The position numbers were made by a program, and so were the translations under genes. From contig JAKULF010000008.1 in NCBI GenBank assembly GCA_022661535.1, positions 2,666,001 through 2,730,000 of the forward strand: a DNA stretch of 64,000 bases, given 5' to 3'. The stretch is from Eutypa lata. Lineage: Eukaryota; Ascomycota; Sordariomycetes; Xylariales; Diatrypaceae. The notes under the pieces are model-generated. The model was not told where the DNA came from. It saw only the letters and a program-made list of their open reading frames with translations, and made no database searches. Shown here piece by piece: positions 13,888-25,378 of this stretch. Position 1 is the first letter of the stretch, and each line of letters starts with the position of its first letter.

Positions 13888-15290
13888 TTTAAGTTTATAA
13901 ATTTATAATTTATAAAGTTATAAATTTATAAGTTATTTTTATATAATTATTATAATTATTTATAATTATTATAATTATTTATAATTATTATAATTATTTA
14001 TAATTATTATAATTATTTATAATTATTATAATTACTTATAATTATAATTATTTATATATAATTATAAGTTTATAAGTTAAAATAATTTAATTATTATAAC
14101 TTTTTATATATAATTATAAGTTAATTATAAGTTTATAAAGTTTATAAATAATTAAAAAATTTATAAATTATAAGTTTAAAAGCTTTAACTTTATATATAA
14201 TTAAAGCTTAAAGTTATAAGTTTATAAATCGTAATTATTTAATTATTATTATTTATAATTAAAGTTATTTTAAAGTTATTATAATTACTTTAAAGTTATT
14301 ATAATTATTTATATATAATTATAAATTTATAACTTTATAAATTCGAAAAGTAATTAATAAGTAATTAATAAATTTATAAGTTATAAATTTATAACTTTTA
14401 AGTTTATAAGTAATTAAAGCTTTAAGTATAAGTTATAAGGTAAGTTTATAAGCTATTATTATTACCGTATAATTATTATTACTCGCGTTAACTATTATAA
14501 TTCTCGTTAATTATTACAGCTTTCGTTAATTATTACAGCCTTCGTTAACTGTTACAGCTTTTATAACTACTGCTATTATACAGCTATTATAACCACTTAT
14601 ACTTATAAGTTTAAAAGCTATAAGTTTATATGTTATAAGATAAGTTTAAAAGTTATAAGTTTATACGTTATAAGATAAGTTTATAAGTTACTTAGCTGTT
14701 ATTATTTATAGCTTTTAAATTTATAATTATTATAATTATTTATAACTATTACAGTTACTTATATATAGTTATAAATTAATTATAAAATAAGTTTATAAGT
14801 TATTTAATTGCTGTTATCGTATAATTATTATAATTATTTATAGTTATAAATTTATAAGTTTATAAATTTAAAAGCTATAAGTTTATAAGTTATAAGTTTA
14901 TAAGTTATAAATTTAAAAGTTATAAAATAAGTTTATAAGTTATAAGTTTAAAAGCTATAAAATAAGTTTATAAGTTATAAGTTTAAAAGTTATAAAGTAA
15001 GTTTATAAATTTATAAGTTTATAAATTTATAAGTTATAAGTTTATAAGTTTATAAGTTTATAAGTTTATAAGTTTATAAATTATAAATTTAAAAGTTATA
15101 AAGTAAGTTTATAAGTTTATAAGTTTATAAGTTATAAGTTTAAAAGTTATAAAGTAAATTTATAAGTTATAAGTTTAAAAGTTATAAAATAAGTTTATAA
15201 AATAAGTTTATAAATTATAAATTTAAAAGTTATAAAGTAAATTTATAAAATAAGTTTAAAAGTTATAAGTTATAAATAATTAAAGTTAAA
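13888..15290. repeat. AT-rich tandem-repeat field
   Basis: Several tandem arrays run together. A 19-bp unit of the form TTATAATTATTATAATTAT is repeated about five times at roughly 13,943-14,036. A related but less mutated unit with CGTTAATTATTACAGC cores occurs three to four times at about 14,485-14,570. From about 14,600 to 15,290 there are many copies of TTATAAGTTTA and ATAAGTTTAAAAGTTA blocks. The C and G that survive at 14,450-14,600 (CAGCT, CTGC) suggest the whole field came from a more GC-rich satellite that was RIP-mutated to different degrees. No coding potential is visible. Confidence 0.75.
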
Positions 15291-17214
15291 TAATTTATAA
15301 AACTTAAAAGATGTATTTAATTAAAGTGTTAAATCTTTTTTAAAATTAATTAAATCTTTAACGTTATTTTAACTTTAAATTAAAAGTTATTAATTAAATT
15401 TTAATTTATTTAAATTCTTTATTAACCCGAATTCGATTAATTCGCGAAAGATATTTTTATTAATATTTATTATTCGTATTAACTTTAATTTTACTTCGAA
15501 TTTTACGATTAATTTTCGAAGAATTTAAAATAAAAATATTTTTCGAATATAATTAATTTTTTCGTTACGTTTTATAATTTTAAAAACGAAAAGCTTTAAA
15601 GCTTTTAATATATATTAATTTAATTCGTTAAAAATAACGTTTTTAATAATAATAATTTTTTATTATATAAATATTTAAATTTTAAATATATTATTCGTAA
15701 TGTATTTTATTAAATAATTAATATATATATAAAGGTTTATTTTAATTCGTTAATTTTTTTTATTATATATATTAATAATAAAAAAATAAACTTTTAATTT
15801 ATATATTTTAAAGTATTTTATTTTAAAAGAAAAATTATTTTTAAAAATAAAAATATTATTACGTTTAATTATTTACGTTTATAAAACTTATATTAATAAT
15901 TTATAATTAAAGCGTTTTATAAAAATATAATTATAAATATACGTAATTATTTTAATAATTTTAAATTATAACTTTATAAAAAATTAATTATTTATAATTA
16001 TATAACGTATTTTTATAATAATAATTTACTTAATGCGTTTTTAAACGTTTATAAGCTTTTTCGTATAAAAAAAATATTTATTTATAAATTACTTTTAAAT
16101 TTAAAAATTAACGTTATAAAGCTTTTTAAAATAAAATTTTATTATTTAATATAATAATTTTAACTTTAAAATTTAATTATAATTTAATAAATTTTATAAC
16201 GTTAAATAAAGTAATAAAAATATATAAAAGTTTAATTTTTATAATTAAATATATAATAATAAAAACGTATTTACATTTATTATAAACTTTATTAAATTCG
16301 AAAATATTAATATATATTTTTATAAAAAAAATTCTTTTATAAATTATAAATTTTTAAAAAATTCTTTAAATGTTTTTTATTAATAAATAAACTTTATATT
16401 TTATAATAATAAATATTATAATTTTTTCATTAATAAAGCGTTTTATAATTTATTTAAATATACGTTTTTTTTTATAAATAAAGCGTTTATATTATTATTA
16501 TATAATAACTTTAAATACTTTTAAAAATAATTTATTATTATTATTATAAAATTTAACTTTAATTTATATTATAATAAAAACGAAATTTTTAAATATAAAT
16601 AACTTTATATATTTTTTAAATTTATTAAAGCTTATAACGCTTTTATTATCGTTAAAGTTTAAATCTTTTTTATTTTAAATAATTATAACGTATATTATAA
16701 AAATAAAATCGTTATTTTTATTTTTAAAAATTAAAAAAACGTAATATAATATAAATTACTTATTAATTATTTTAATATAAACGAATTTTTTTATAAAACT
16801 TTTTTATATAAAAAATTAATTTTATAATTTTAATATAATTTAATTTTTTTAAATAATTTATTTAAAGTTAAATTTATATATATAATTAATATATATATAT
16901 AATTTTTAAAATAAAAAAATCGTTTTTTTTATTTTTAATAATAATTTCGATTTATTTTATATTTATTTTTAATATAAAAAATAAAGCTTTATTAAAAATA
17001 AATTCTTTAATATTATATAACTTTAACTTTATAAAATTAACTTTTCGATTTTTTATATAATAATTTAACTTTATATTATATATTAAAATTATCGTAAATA
17101 TTATATATAAAAGTAATTTATAAATTAAAATATATATTAATTATATAAAATTAATTAAAAAAAGAAAGAAATTTTTTAAAATATAACTTAAAAAGTTACA
17201 TCTTTTATATCTTA
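15291..17214. other. unclassified RIP-degraded relic next to the gene island
   Basis: AT-rich DNA with the same CpA/TpG-depleted, CpG-retaining look as the copia copies. No open frame and no recognisable transposon motif was found on either strand. Composition changes to normal gene-island DNA within about 70 bp around 17,215-17,280. Confidence 0.6.
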
Positions 17215-17314
17215 TACAAAAGCAATATAACGAAGAAGATCGCTTATTTATAATTTACATAATAAAGGATAAAACGATGATATCTTATCTTTAAGTGGAT
17301 ATGGTGGATAAGGG

Positions 17315-18319
17315 CTAAAGTAAGGTGGTTTTGCCACCCCCTGCTAGGTCCAACACAACTGCAGTAACATAAGGCTCATGACTGCTCCCCACTCCCTCCT
17401 CTAGTACCGAGTCCACTGCCTCTTCATCAACTAAGAGCAAGACACTCATGTCTAGACCTGCACCAATACCACCCATGGATTTGGCTATGCGGAAGTGTCT
17501 AAACAACGTTTCAGTAATGTTGGAGAAGGAAAATTGACAGACACCTGCTTTCTGGCCTCCTCCGCCCCCACACCTTCTAGCCGCGGATCCTCGATTATCT
17601 TGAATTCGAGGGTCTCTTGTATCTTTTCAATACCTTCGCCAGTCTCCTCGGTAAGTTGTTGATCGCAAACTTCGTCAAGCCTCTCCTGGAACTTCTCCCA
17701 CCGGCTTTCGAAGCCGTAGTAAGTCCGCACGATAACAAATCCCCATGGCGGGAAGCCCGCTCGCTGGAGAGTCTCTACTAGTGGGGATGAGGTTACTTCT
17801 ACTGTCTGAGGAGTATGAGAACTGGACCATAATTGTTGGACAGCTTTGTTTCGGGCTTCCATGAATTTTCCAAGATCCTAAATATCTCATATTAGAAACA
17901 CAAACTAAGAAGGGCCTTGATTCATATAACACCGGTGAAGTATATACACACTTGATGTGAGAGCTGAGATAGTAGTTTAAAGCTTGGAAGTAGTGCCTGC
18001 TCGTCGGTCCAACCCGTAGGAATATAAAGTAGTGCGCTGTTGGGGAGTCTTCCCTGTTTGAGAGTTCTCTGAACTTCGTCCGCCATCTGCCCTGCAGCCC
18101 ATAGACGCTGCTCCTAATTGGGAATGAGCCTATTTTTATTTTATACTCTTAAAAATCTAGTACATTTCGGTTTAGAATCAAGACAAACCTCATCTGATAG
18201 TTTTGCAACTAGGTCCAAATTCAATCCTCTTGCTCAACAGTCCACCCAGATGGCACATATGACGGGGGCGTATGAGACCTCTGGTTAGCCTGCAAGAGGG
18301 CTACATTGAGGGCATCCAT
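17315..18319 (-). CDS. fungal protein of unknown function, probably frameshifted
   Basis: Four exons can be joined on the minus strand: 18,189-18,319, 17,952-18,113, 17,543-17,877 and 17,315-17,498, with introns of 75, 74 and 44 bp that have GT..AG ends. The product holds two similar segments ending in PSGWTVEQ and PTGWTDEQA, then a conserved-looking PWGFVIVRTYYG block and a C-terminal LLLVDEEAVDS stretch. I recognise this arrangement from fungal hypothetical proteins of no known function. The first exon cannot be read in frame with the rest: after VEQ the frame stops, while the frame one base back continues well (ARGLNLDLVAKLSDE) into exon 2. A shorter product could start at the Met in exon 2 (18,084-18,086). 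It is either a decaying gene or my exon-1 model is wrong. It is the gene nearest the left RIP block. Confidence 0.5.
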
Positions 18320-19786
18320 CTGGAAGTATTCCGGTGAGAAGGGATGTTTTCTGATGGCCCTTAAATGGAGACCGTGTGCCTTATTATGACGTTTGAAAAG
18401 ATAAAATGATAACCATAAAACGAACTATATTGATGTTTTCGAAACTTACAGAAGCTAGTTGATACTAAAATCATAAACCCAGTATTCATTTAAATTTGCC
18501 CTCGTCTTTACGGAAGGATGCATCAATGGAGGTATGACTGGAGTGAAATGGATGGTAATTATGTCGTTGATTTTAATATATGGCATAAAGTAAAAGTGGC
18601 CCACGTTTAACTAATGTGTAACAAGATCCAGTAATTGCTTCTTTTGGCAACTCCCCTCTCGGGCTCCGTACTTATAGTGGGCTGCCAACTTGGCTGTAGT
18701 CAATCAACTGCCACAAAACTCTTCCGTACGTATGCCTTTTTTAGCCGACCTACGAACTGTCACCGACCGATCCAGGTAAGTGGTCAAGTCTACGTAGTTA
18801 GTGCTAGTAGTGTAAGATGTGAAGGTGCTGTCACCTACTTAATGTATGTGCCTACCTAATGATTAGCGTAACCTGCCTTGCCTGCCACCGCTTTAGATAC
18901 CTAGGTATCCTTAGGTGGTCAATTCACCACCAACGGGTACGTAGGTCGAAAGCTGAATCGGCCAGGTTATCAACACTAGACCACCTAACCCAAACCACCT
19001 GGCTGCTGTAGCCCTTGCCATACAGCTGCTGTCACCACAATACTTCGTACAGCTGTGGCAGTTACCATCAAGCAGAAAGGCCTCGGGCCGGAGCTTATTA
19101 CGGCTTGCAAGTACTGCGCAATAGGCCGAGCTAGCCCTAATGAGCTCAAGACCCGCGGCTGCAGCTGCACACCTGTATGTCATAAAGACAAAGGTGTTAT
19201 TTTATCATCTTGAGCACCGAAAGAGAAGACCTTGTGTTAGAAAAATAACATGCAAACTTAAATTAAAAAAATGTTTATATATTATATTCTTAATTTTTAA
19301 CAAAGAAATACTTCAAATTAATAATGTTATATTTATTCAATATTTAGGATTATTTATAATGCCTACATTAATTGTTATTATGTTCATAAAATTTTTTTTC
19401 TTTCTTTCATTTAATAAAATATATCTTTTTGTTGAATCGTACCTTGAATATTAACGGTCACCTTAATATACACATTCGGATTCCCACAGGGATAGGGGGC
19501 CGTGGTCCCTACCTTCACCCCCCTCCCCCCAAGAGCCCATGCTTATAAGTACACAAATAATAGTCCGGACACAGCCAACTAGTACGATTACCAACTCATC
19601 ATATTATGTGCAGATAAAAGGACTTGAACGGACCCTTTAGGGACAACCTCCATTTTGTGATTTATCTCTGCTCCTGAACCTTTTCACACGTTTTGGCAAC
19701 TCTATATATGTCAATTTAGTTTCAGTATCTACTTGTATTCCAGGACGACTGCCTTTCTACTGCAGATACTTGTTGAGCCTGACACT
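18320..19786. other. intergenic, no supported gene
   Basis: Normal-composition spacer between the unknown gene and the P450. Small open frames here have no family resemblance and no splice context. The segment at about 19,240-19,455 is AT-rich but keeps CA and TG dinucleotides, so it is not RIP-type. A TATA-like CTCTATATATG lies at about 19,700, some 85 bp before the P450 start. Confidence 0.5.
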
Positions 19787-21766
19787 ATGGCATTGTATAT
19801 CCAATGGTTGTGGTTTGTTGTGACCTTGTCATTGTATCCCATCATTCTTGCTTTCTACCGTCTCTATCTCCATCCTTTGGCTAAGTTCCCTGGGCCTAAA
19901 CTTGCTGCCGTGACAGGATGGTACGAAACCTACATTGACCTATTCCAGAGGCCTAAGGGCAACTTCATGGAAGAGATTGGAAGGATGCATGAAGAGTATG
20001 GTATGTATGACCTCCCGTGTGAGCCATGTTTCAATATGCTAACACTACCCTAGGTCCTATAATTCGTATTAATCCACACGAGATTCACGTACGAGACTCA
20101 ACCTGGCTTGATACACTTTATATTAGTCCAGCGGCTGTACGTTTCTTCGGGTTTGAGTAATCCCCTATTACTGATACCTTTTAGGGGCAACGCGATAAGT
20201 ATCCGCCAACAGCCTACATGACCGGGACACCAAGGGGAAGTAAGTGTTCAGAACCTCTGCCGTACCATCTTCTTTACTGAAACTCTCTTATTCTTCGGCA
20301 CTGTCTCACATGAACTCCATCGGCAACGGCGCGCTGCCATAAACCCGCTGTTCTCGAAATCTGGCGCTGCAGCAGCGGCCGCCATGATATACCATCACGC
20401 CGAACTCCTGCTTAGCCGGATGGATGAACAAATTGCCCGAGACGGCGCTGCCGAGATGCGCATGAATTTCCTAGCGTTTGCAACCGATAATGTGGCACAA
20501 TACTCAACTGGGCAGTCGAGAGGTTTGCTGAAGGATGAAAACCAGGCTGTTCAATGGTGTCAAAGCATCAGAACATTAGCCGAGTGGACTTTGATAGGGA
20601 GACACCTTAGTTGGGCGATCCCATTGGTCCTCCAAATGCCTATGTGGCCTTTGAAACAGGTACTTCCCGAGTTTGCGAGGATCGTGGCTTTACATCATGT
20701 AAGTATTCTTTATCTCAACTATATCTTCCATTACTGACGTATATCTCCTACAGGACATGCAAAACCTAGCCCTGAAAGAAATCGACTACCGCCTTCATCG
20801 TCAACAAGAGATTGCGAAGCCTAGAAAGCAAACGATATTTGAGATAATCTTATCGAATGGAAATCTGCCTCCGGCTGAGAAAGCCTTCGACCGCATTTCT
20901 CACGAAGGAGTCGTAACAATAGCAGCAGGCGGAGAGACCACTGCTAGAGCTCTGACAATGGCAACATACTTCGTATTAAGCGCCAAGGGCACCGTCCTAA
21001 CAAAGTTGCAAGAAGAGCTCAAAAATATCATGCCTGATCCATCCTCTACACCACCATTGAAAGACTTGGAGCGCCTTCCATGGCTGGTAAGCATTATACA
21101 GGCTGCTGCCCCATTGACGCAATGGTTTACTTACTGGCGTTTCTCAGACAGCAATAATTAAGGAGAGCCTACGCATCATGGCGCTTCCTACTACCAGATT
21201 TCCACTTGTGTCTCCGAAAGAATCGCTTACTTATAAAGGCTGGGTTATTCCTGCTGGAGTGTGTCTTCTTAGCTCATATTTAATGGTTGTAGGAGCTGAC
21301 CAGCATCTGCCGAGTAGATTCCCGTGAGCATGACTCTTCGTGAAGTCCTCCTCGACCCCGATATCTTTGAAGAGCCATTAGAATTCCACCCGGAGCGTTG
21401 GCTTGCGACAAACCCAGGCGTGGAGAAGCTTCATCATTATTTCGTGCCTTTCGGCCGTGGATCACGCATGTGTCTAGGCGTAAAGTGGGTGCATCCTTTT
21501 CCTACATGGTCGCAAATTACTTCAACCTCTTAACCCAAGTTTTCCACGCGATTATCTATCGATGAGGAATTGACATCCGTTTCATTAGTCTTTCATATGC
21601 CGAACTATACATACTTCTAGCATGCCTATTTCGGCGAAGAAGTCTTGAGCTCTATCATACCATCCGTGAACGAGATATCAATATCGTGCGGGACTGTTTC
21701 ATAGGAGAGGCTTCAACGGAGAGCAAAGGCGTGAGGGTCACATACGAGACGGAAGCTGCGGTCTAA
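19787..21766 (+). CDS. cytochrome P450 monooxygenase
   Basis: Heme-thiolate monooxygenase, expected to be ER-anchored and to hydroxylate or oxidise a small hydrophobic substrate. Eight exons: 19,787-20,000; 20,054-20,136; 20,185-20,239; 20,298-20,698; 20,754-21,086; 21,148-21,258; 21,318-21,484; 21,589-21,766, giving 513 residues, a normal P450 length. Visible parts: N-terminal membrane anchor (about residues 5-25), the [10 protein letters not shown] hinge, an ARMTGTPRG-like region, the I-helix AGGETT, the K-helix ESLR (ExxR), the FHPERW box, and the heme loop [10 protein letters not shown] with the Cys ligand. I chose the ATG at 19,787 because it directly precedes the anchor; an in-frame ATG at 19,733 would add 18 residues. 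Seven introns are needed; six have GT..AG ends, but intron 3 (20,240-20,297) starts GTAAGT and must end at TTCG to keep the frame. It lies 2 kb upstream of a terpene synthase on the same strand, so its substrate may be that terpene. The exact CYP family was not assigned. Confidence 0.88.
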
Positions 21767-21975
21767 AATTAAGAGGTAGCAGAACAATGTTCCTTTACTT
21801 GCTCATAGCTATATATGAAATTACCTGGGTGCTCTTTAATAGAGCACTTGTACTTAGTCTGGCTGAAGTCACTATTGATGTTCATTTCTGCCCGTTTATC
21901 AAGCCGCCATGCATTCTCCTATGCACGCCTATGGTCATCATAATTGCCCCCAATCCTACTCACTACTGAACACTT

Positions 21976-22015
21976 CACAGTGGTGTATGCTAGATCACAG
22001 TGGTGTATGCTAGAT
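21976..22015. repeat. perfect 20-bp tandem duplication
   Basis: CACAGTGGTGTATGCTAGAT occurs twice head to tail at 21,976-21,995 and 21,996-22,015 with no mismatch, 210 bp after the P450 stop codon. It looks like a recent slippage event. Confidence 0.9.
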
Positions 22016-22921
22016 AACACATAGTATTTTACAAATGCCCAACGGGCCCACATATTTACAGCTGTATACGTCGGGGTTCTGTAGCCTCATGTCAAAACAG
22101 CGGCCTATCCAGAACGACTTGATGTTTACTCTGTTAGAGATCAGCAGGACTACCAGATATCCGATGACATATAGCCCTGCTCCAGCCCAAACGCAAATTA
22201 CGCTTTCTCTACTAAATCAGTATGCAGCCACCTTGAGAGTTACTGCATGAACGACTAGAAAATGCGAGCGAAAGAGACCCAACAAAAGTTATCACCGGTG
22301 GATACAAGAGAAGTAGCCAAGAAATGCAACAAATACTTCCAAGAACATACCAAGCCTAACATGGATGTACCAATAGGCCTGTATATGTGGTACACGAATG
22401 TGAAGAGAGTATTTTAGAGGATGCATATGTAACGCTCGAATAAGAAGGCTGAGTATCACGGAATTGGCCTGGCCACTAACACATTGTAATAGGTGTTATC
22501 GTATTGCTCTTGCATGACTGCATATGTACGTATGCATATAGAAGTGTCTTATTGCTGAACCATTGCATGTCACAAAAGCAACAATCGCATTCATTCGGTA
22601 ATATTCGCTAGGGAGAGGTTATCACGGCGAGTCTAATCCACTAACCACTGCACCAACATGCCCTTGCGCTGTAGCAAAAGGATACAAGTGAGCAAAGATA
22701 GTAGCCCTGCCACCTACATGTATGGTGGAATATCTGGATACCAATACCTGCCAATGCCGTCACAGGGGGTGTATTAACGTAACCGGGAAAAGGTGGGGTC
22801 CGGAAGGAAGTTGGTGATATCGTAGCGTTGCAATGCAGCCTAGACTCTAAACGTGTTGGTCGCAATTGCGTTGCAGGGACTATTACCAAACCAACACAGG
22901 AATTCTTATGTCAATGTTACC

Positions 22922-23105
22922 GTGTGTTATAACAGTGTCGTATGAAGCAACTGTGTGTTATAACAATGTTCCATGAAGTATTTAGGTGTCATGATAATGT
23001 TGCATGAAGCAACTGCGTGCTATAATAGTCTTGCATGAAGCAACTGTATGTTATAACAGCGTTGCATGATGTAATCGTGTGTTACAACAGTGTCGATGTA
23101 TGAAC
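22922..23105. repeat. 31-bp minisatellite, about six diverged copies
   Basis: The unit begins GTGTGTTATAACAGTG and ends ATGAAGCAACT. Copies start at 22,922 and 22,953 and continue to about 23,105, with substitutions and a shortened last copy. The array is not RIP-mutated. Confidence 0.8.
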
Positions 23106-23783
23106 ATTGCACGTTGAATATTAACGAAATGTTCATCAAGCCCGGGTAATAGGTATAAGTTATAAGTAATAAAACGACAAAAAGCGGTTATTAAACTAAT
23201 TTGATTTGCTGTTTTATTTTAAAAAATTAATACATATTAAATGAGAAGAAAGAAGAAGAAAAGGGGTTTATGGATGCAAGTCCGTGGGTAAAATGACATA
23301 AGCGGGGCTGCGGGGATTCCTGAGCCTTGCGCGGCGCTAGTTGTTGGCTTGTAAGTGTTGGTCGTCGGGCTATGACGTTAATCTTTCCTGTCCCTTACAA
23401 GAATAGTATAGATCTATCGTTCTGAGTAACTTAGCCAATAGAAGTTCCAGTAGGTTAGAGAAAGGCCCTTCTTCCGAGAATAGAATATGCAGTGGATCAT
23501 AAAGCGCCTTAGTCCTTGGAGACCAACGGGACGGCTATGTTGTCTACATCTAATGCAGGTGATAGCCGCGTTGGAATACTTCCCATACAAGTCACCAAGC
23601 CTTGTCAAGTTCGACTCAGGTTACAGGGATGCCTAAGTCGTGTCATGGACGTCCCTCGGGGGGGTCAAGATAGGAGAGCCTGTAAATATCTAACAGCTCA
23701 AAATTTTCCCCTGAAATACGGAATCCGCTTCATTTTCCATACGTTCGTATTCAATTTGCCCATACTCCTGAATCTGAGTAGCT

Positions 23784-25378
23784 ATGGATCCAGCTGTTGT
23801 TGAAATTGAAGAGTCTCCCTCAAGTGGGCAGGCCCTGCCATTGGATAGCGGTACACGAGAGGAACTAGTCGCTTCGTTACGAGGCTCTCGGGTCACGATA
23901 CCTGATTTGAAGTTCTTAATGAGACACTGGCCTCAAGGAGTTCATCCAGATCTCGAAAGGTTGGAAAATGATGTACAAGCGAGTCTCGAATCGTTCGTTG
24001 GCCTTCTGTAATGTGTATACAACGATTGTGTCCTAACCGGGGTGTAATATAGTATCTTCCCTTCCCCTGAAAACAGCACAAGATTGCAAAAGATGAAGGC
24101 GTCTAGTATTGCCCTTTTTGGTGCGTCCTGGTGGGCTTACGCAACGTATGATGTTCTGCGAGTGGCTACATATTTGTCAATCTGGGTAAGTTAAAGCTCA
24201 AAGCTACACTTGCACTCGACCCCTGACGAAAATATTTACTAACAAATCCATGGAGCTGTTTGTTTGGGATGACGGTACTAGGCAGACCTGTCATTATTAC
24301 TTCGCGTGCTTGTACTCTGACATATACCAGAAACTGATTCACCCGAGTTCTCATCCATGATTCATGACTTTTCAAAAGCAGATGACTTCCGAAAGGAAAC
24401 TGTTGCGTATCTTCGAGGGAGTGTTTTGCAACACGAGAAATGGGAACTTTCAAATGAATGCACCAACCCAGTTATCACTTGCTTTGGACCAGTTGGAAAG
24501 GCGATATCTGAGAACTATAATGAGCGTAAGTCTGTCTGCTCAAGTCTGATATTTTAGTCTCCACAGAATTCGCTAAATGATTATAGGGCAAATGAGAACC
24601 TTTGTGGATGAATTAATCTTCTTCATCGACATGTGCGAAGAGGAACAAAAGTTCCAAATGACACCACAATTGCCTACCGTCGAAGAATATATGAAGCGTC
24701 GCATGGGTTCAAGTGCTGTCGGGGTATGCTTGGCAACGATGGAGTAATGCCCCAGAATCCCCGGTAAGATTGGGCGAAATGACTGTAACTGACTAGTTTA
24801 GGTATGCTTGTGGGATAACTCTGTCTGAAAAACTCGCCAATGATAATGGCATGAAGATCCTATGGAATGAGACTAATGTCATAATCTCTACGTGAGTATT
24901 GTGTTTCTTAAGGGACTGGATGGCAGCGCACTAACAGCCGAAGAACCAACGACATCCTGTCTATTAAGAAGGAGATTGTAAGTCAAGTCCATACCCGACT
25001 ATGGGGTGGTGTTAATAAAACAGTCCCCAGGCACAATCCCAAGCTGATACCTTGATTCCCTTGCTATCGTTACAGCTTGGATCGGTTCAAGCAGCCATGA
25101 ATCATGCAACAGACATGGTGCAGTCATCAATCAGACGGTTCGACCATACGGCGAAGGACATTCTGGATCGCTATAGGCTAGATCCTGAAGTCGACAAACT
25201 CCAAAATTATATTGAGGGTTGCAAATTTGCTTGTACCGCCAACCTTAACTGGAGGTAAGCATTTACTCTACTACTAAGCAGTATGGCCTTCTAAACGCTA
25301 AGTGCAATTAGTCTGATATCGGGGAGATATAAACTCAACTGTGAATCCATGCAGGGCGGAGTTCAAATCACCCTCTAA
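23784..25378 (+). CDS. class I terpene synthase (probable sesquiterpene cyclase)
   Basis: Metal-dependent cyclase that ionises a prenyl diphosphate, most likely farnesyl diphosphate judging from the single alpha domain of 374 residues. Nine exons: 23,784-24,007; 24,077-24,185; 24,256-24,274; 24,331-24,525; 24,587-24,743; 24,802-24,891; 24,938-24,977; 25,031-25,254; 25,312-25,378, in frame throughout. Motifs seen: IPDL near the N-terminus followed by HWPQGVHPDLERL; FGASWW; the first metal site WDDETD (DDxxD) assembled across exons 3 and 4; the second metal site NDILSIKKE (NSE type); and the C-terminal GRY with the conserved Arg-Tyr pair. All key residues are present, so the enzyme should be active if spliced as modelled. 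Exon 3 is only 19 nt; its acceptor is preceded by TTACTAAC, a perfect branch site. It sits between a P450 and a GMC oxidoreductase, as expected for the core gene of a terpenoid cluster. The product cannot be predicted from sequence alone. Confidence 0.92.

Larger units (their letters stand above)
21767..23783. other. intergenic with short tandem repeats
   Basis: No gene can be supported in these 2 kb between the P450 and terpene synthase. They hold a perfect 20-bp tandem duplication at 21,976-22,015 and a 31-bp minisatellite at 22,922-23,105. An AT-rich patch lies near 23,150-23,260. The small open frames lack motifs. Confidence 0.55.

Noticed and set aside
13943..14570. Regularly spaced short repeats that might suggest a CRISPR array
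   Set aside because: The units are directly tandem with no unique spacers, and the genome is fungal.
19140..19454. 104-codon plus-strand frame read as a membrane protein
   Set aside because: Its first part lies in unrelated intergenic sequence and its hydrophobic part follows from A+T-rich composition.
23414..23896. Small frames on both strands just before the terpene synthase
   Set aside because: No motifs; some overlap the synthase first exon in antisense.
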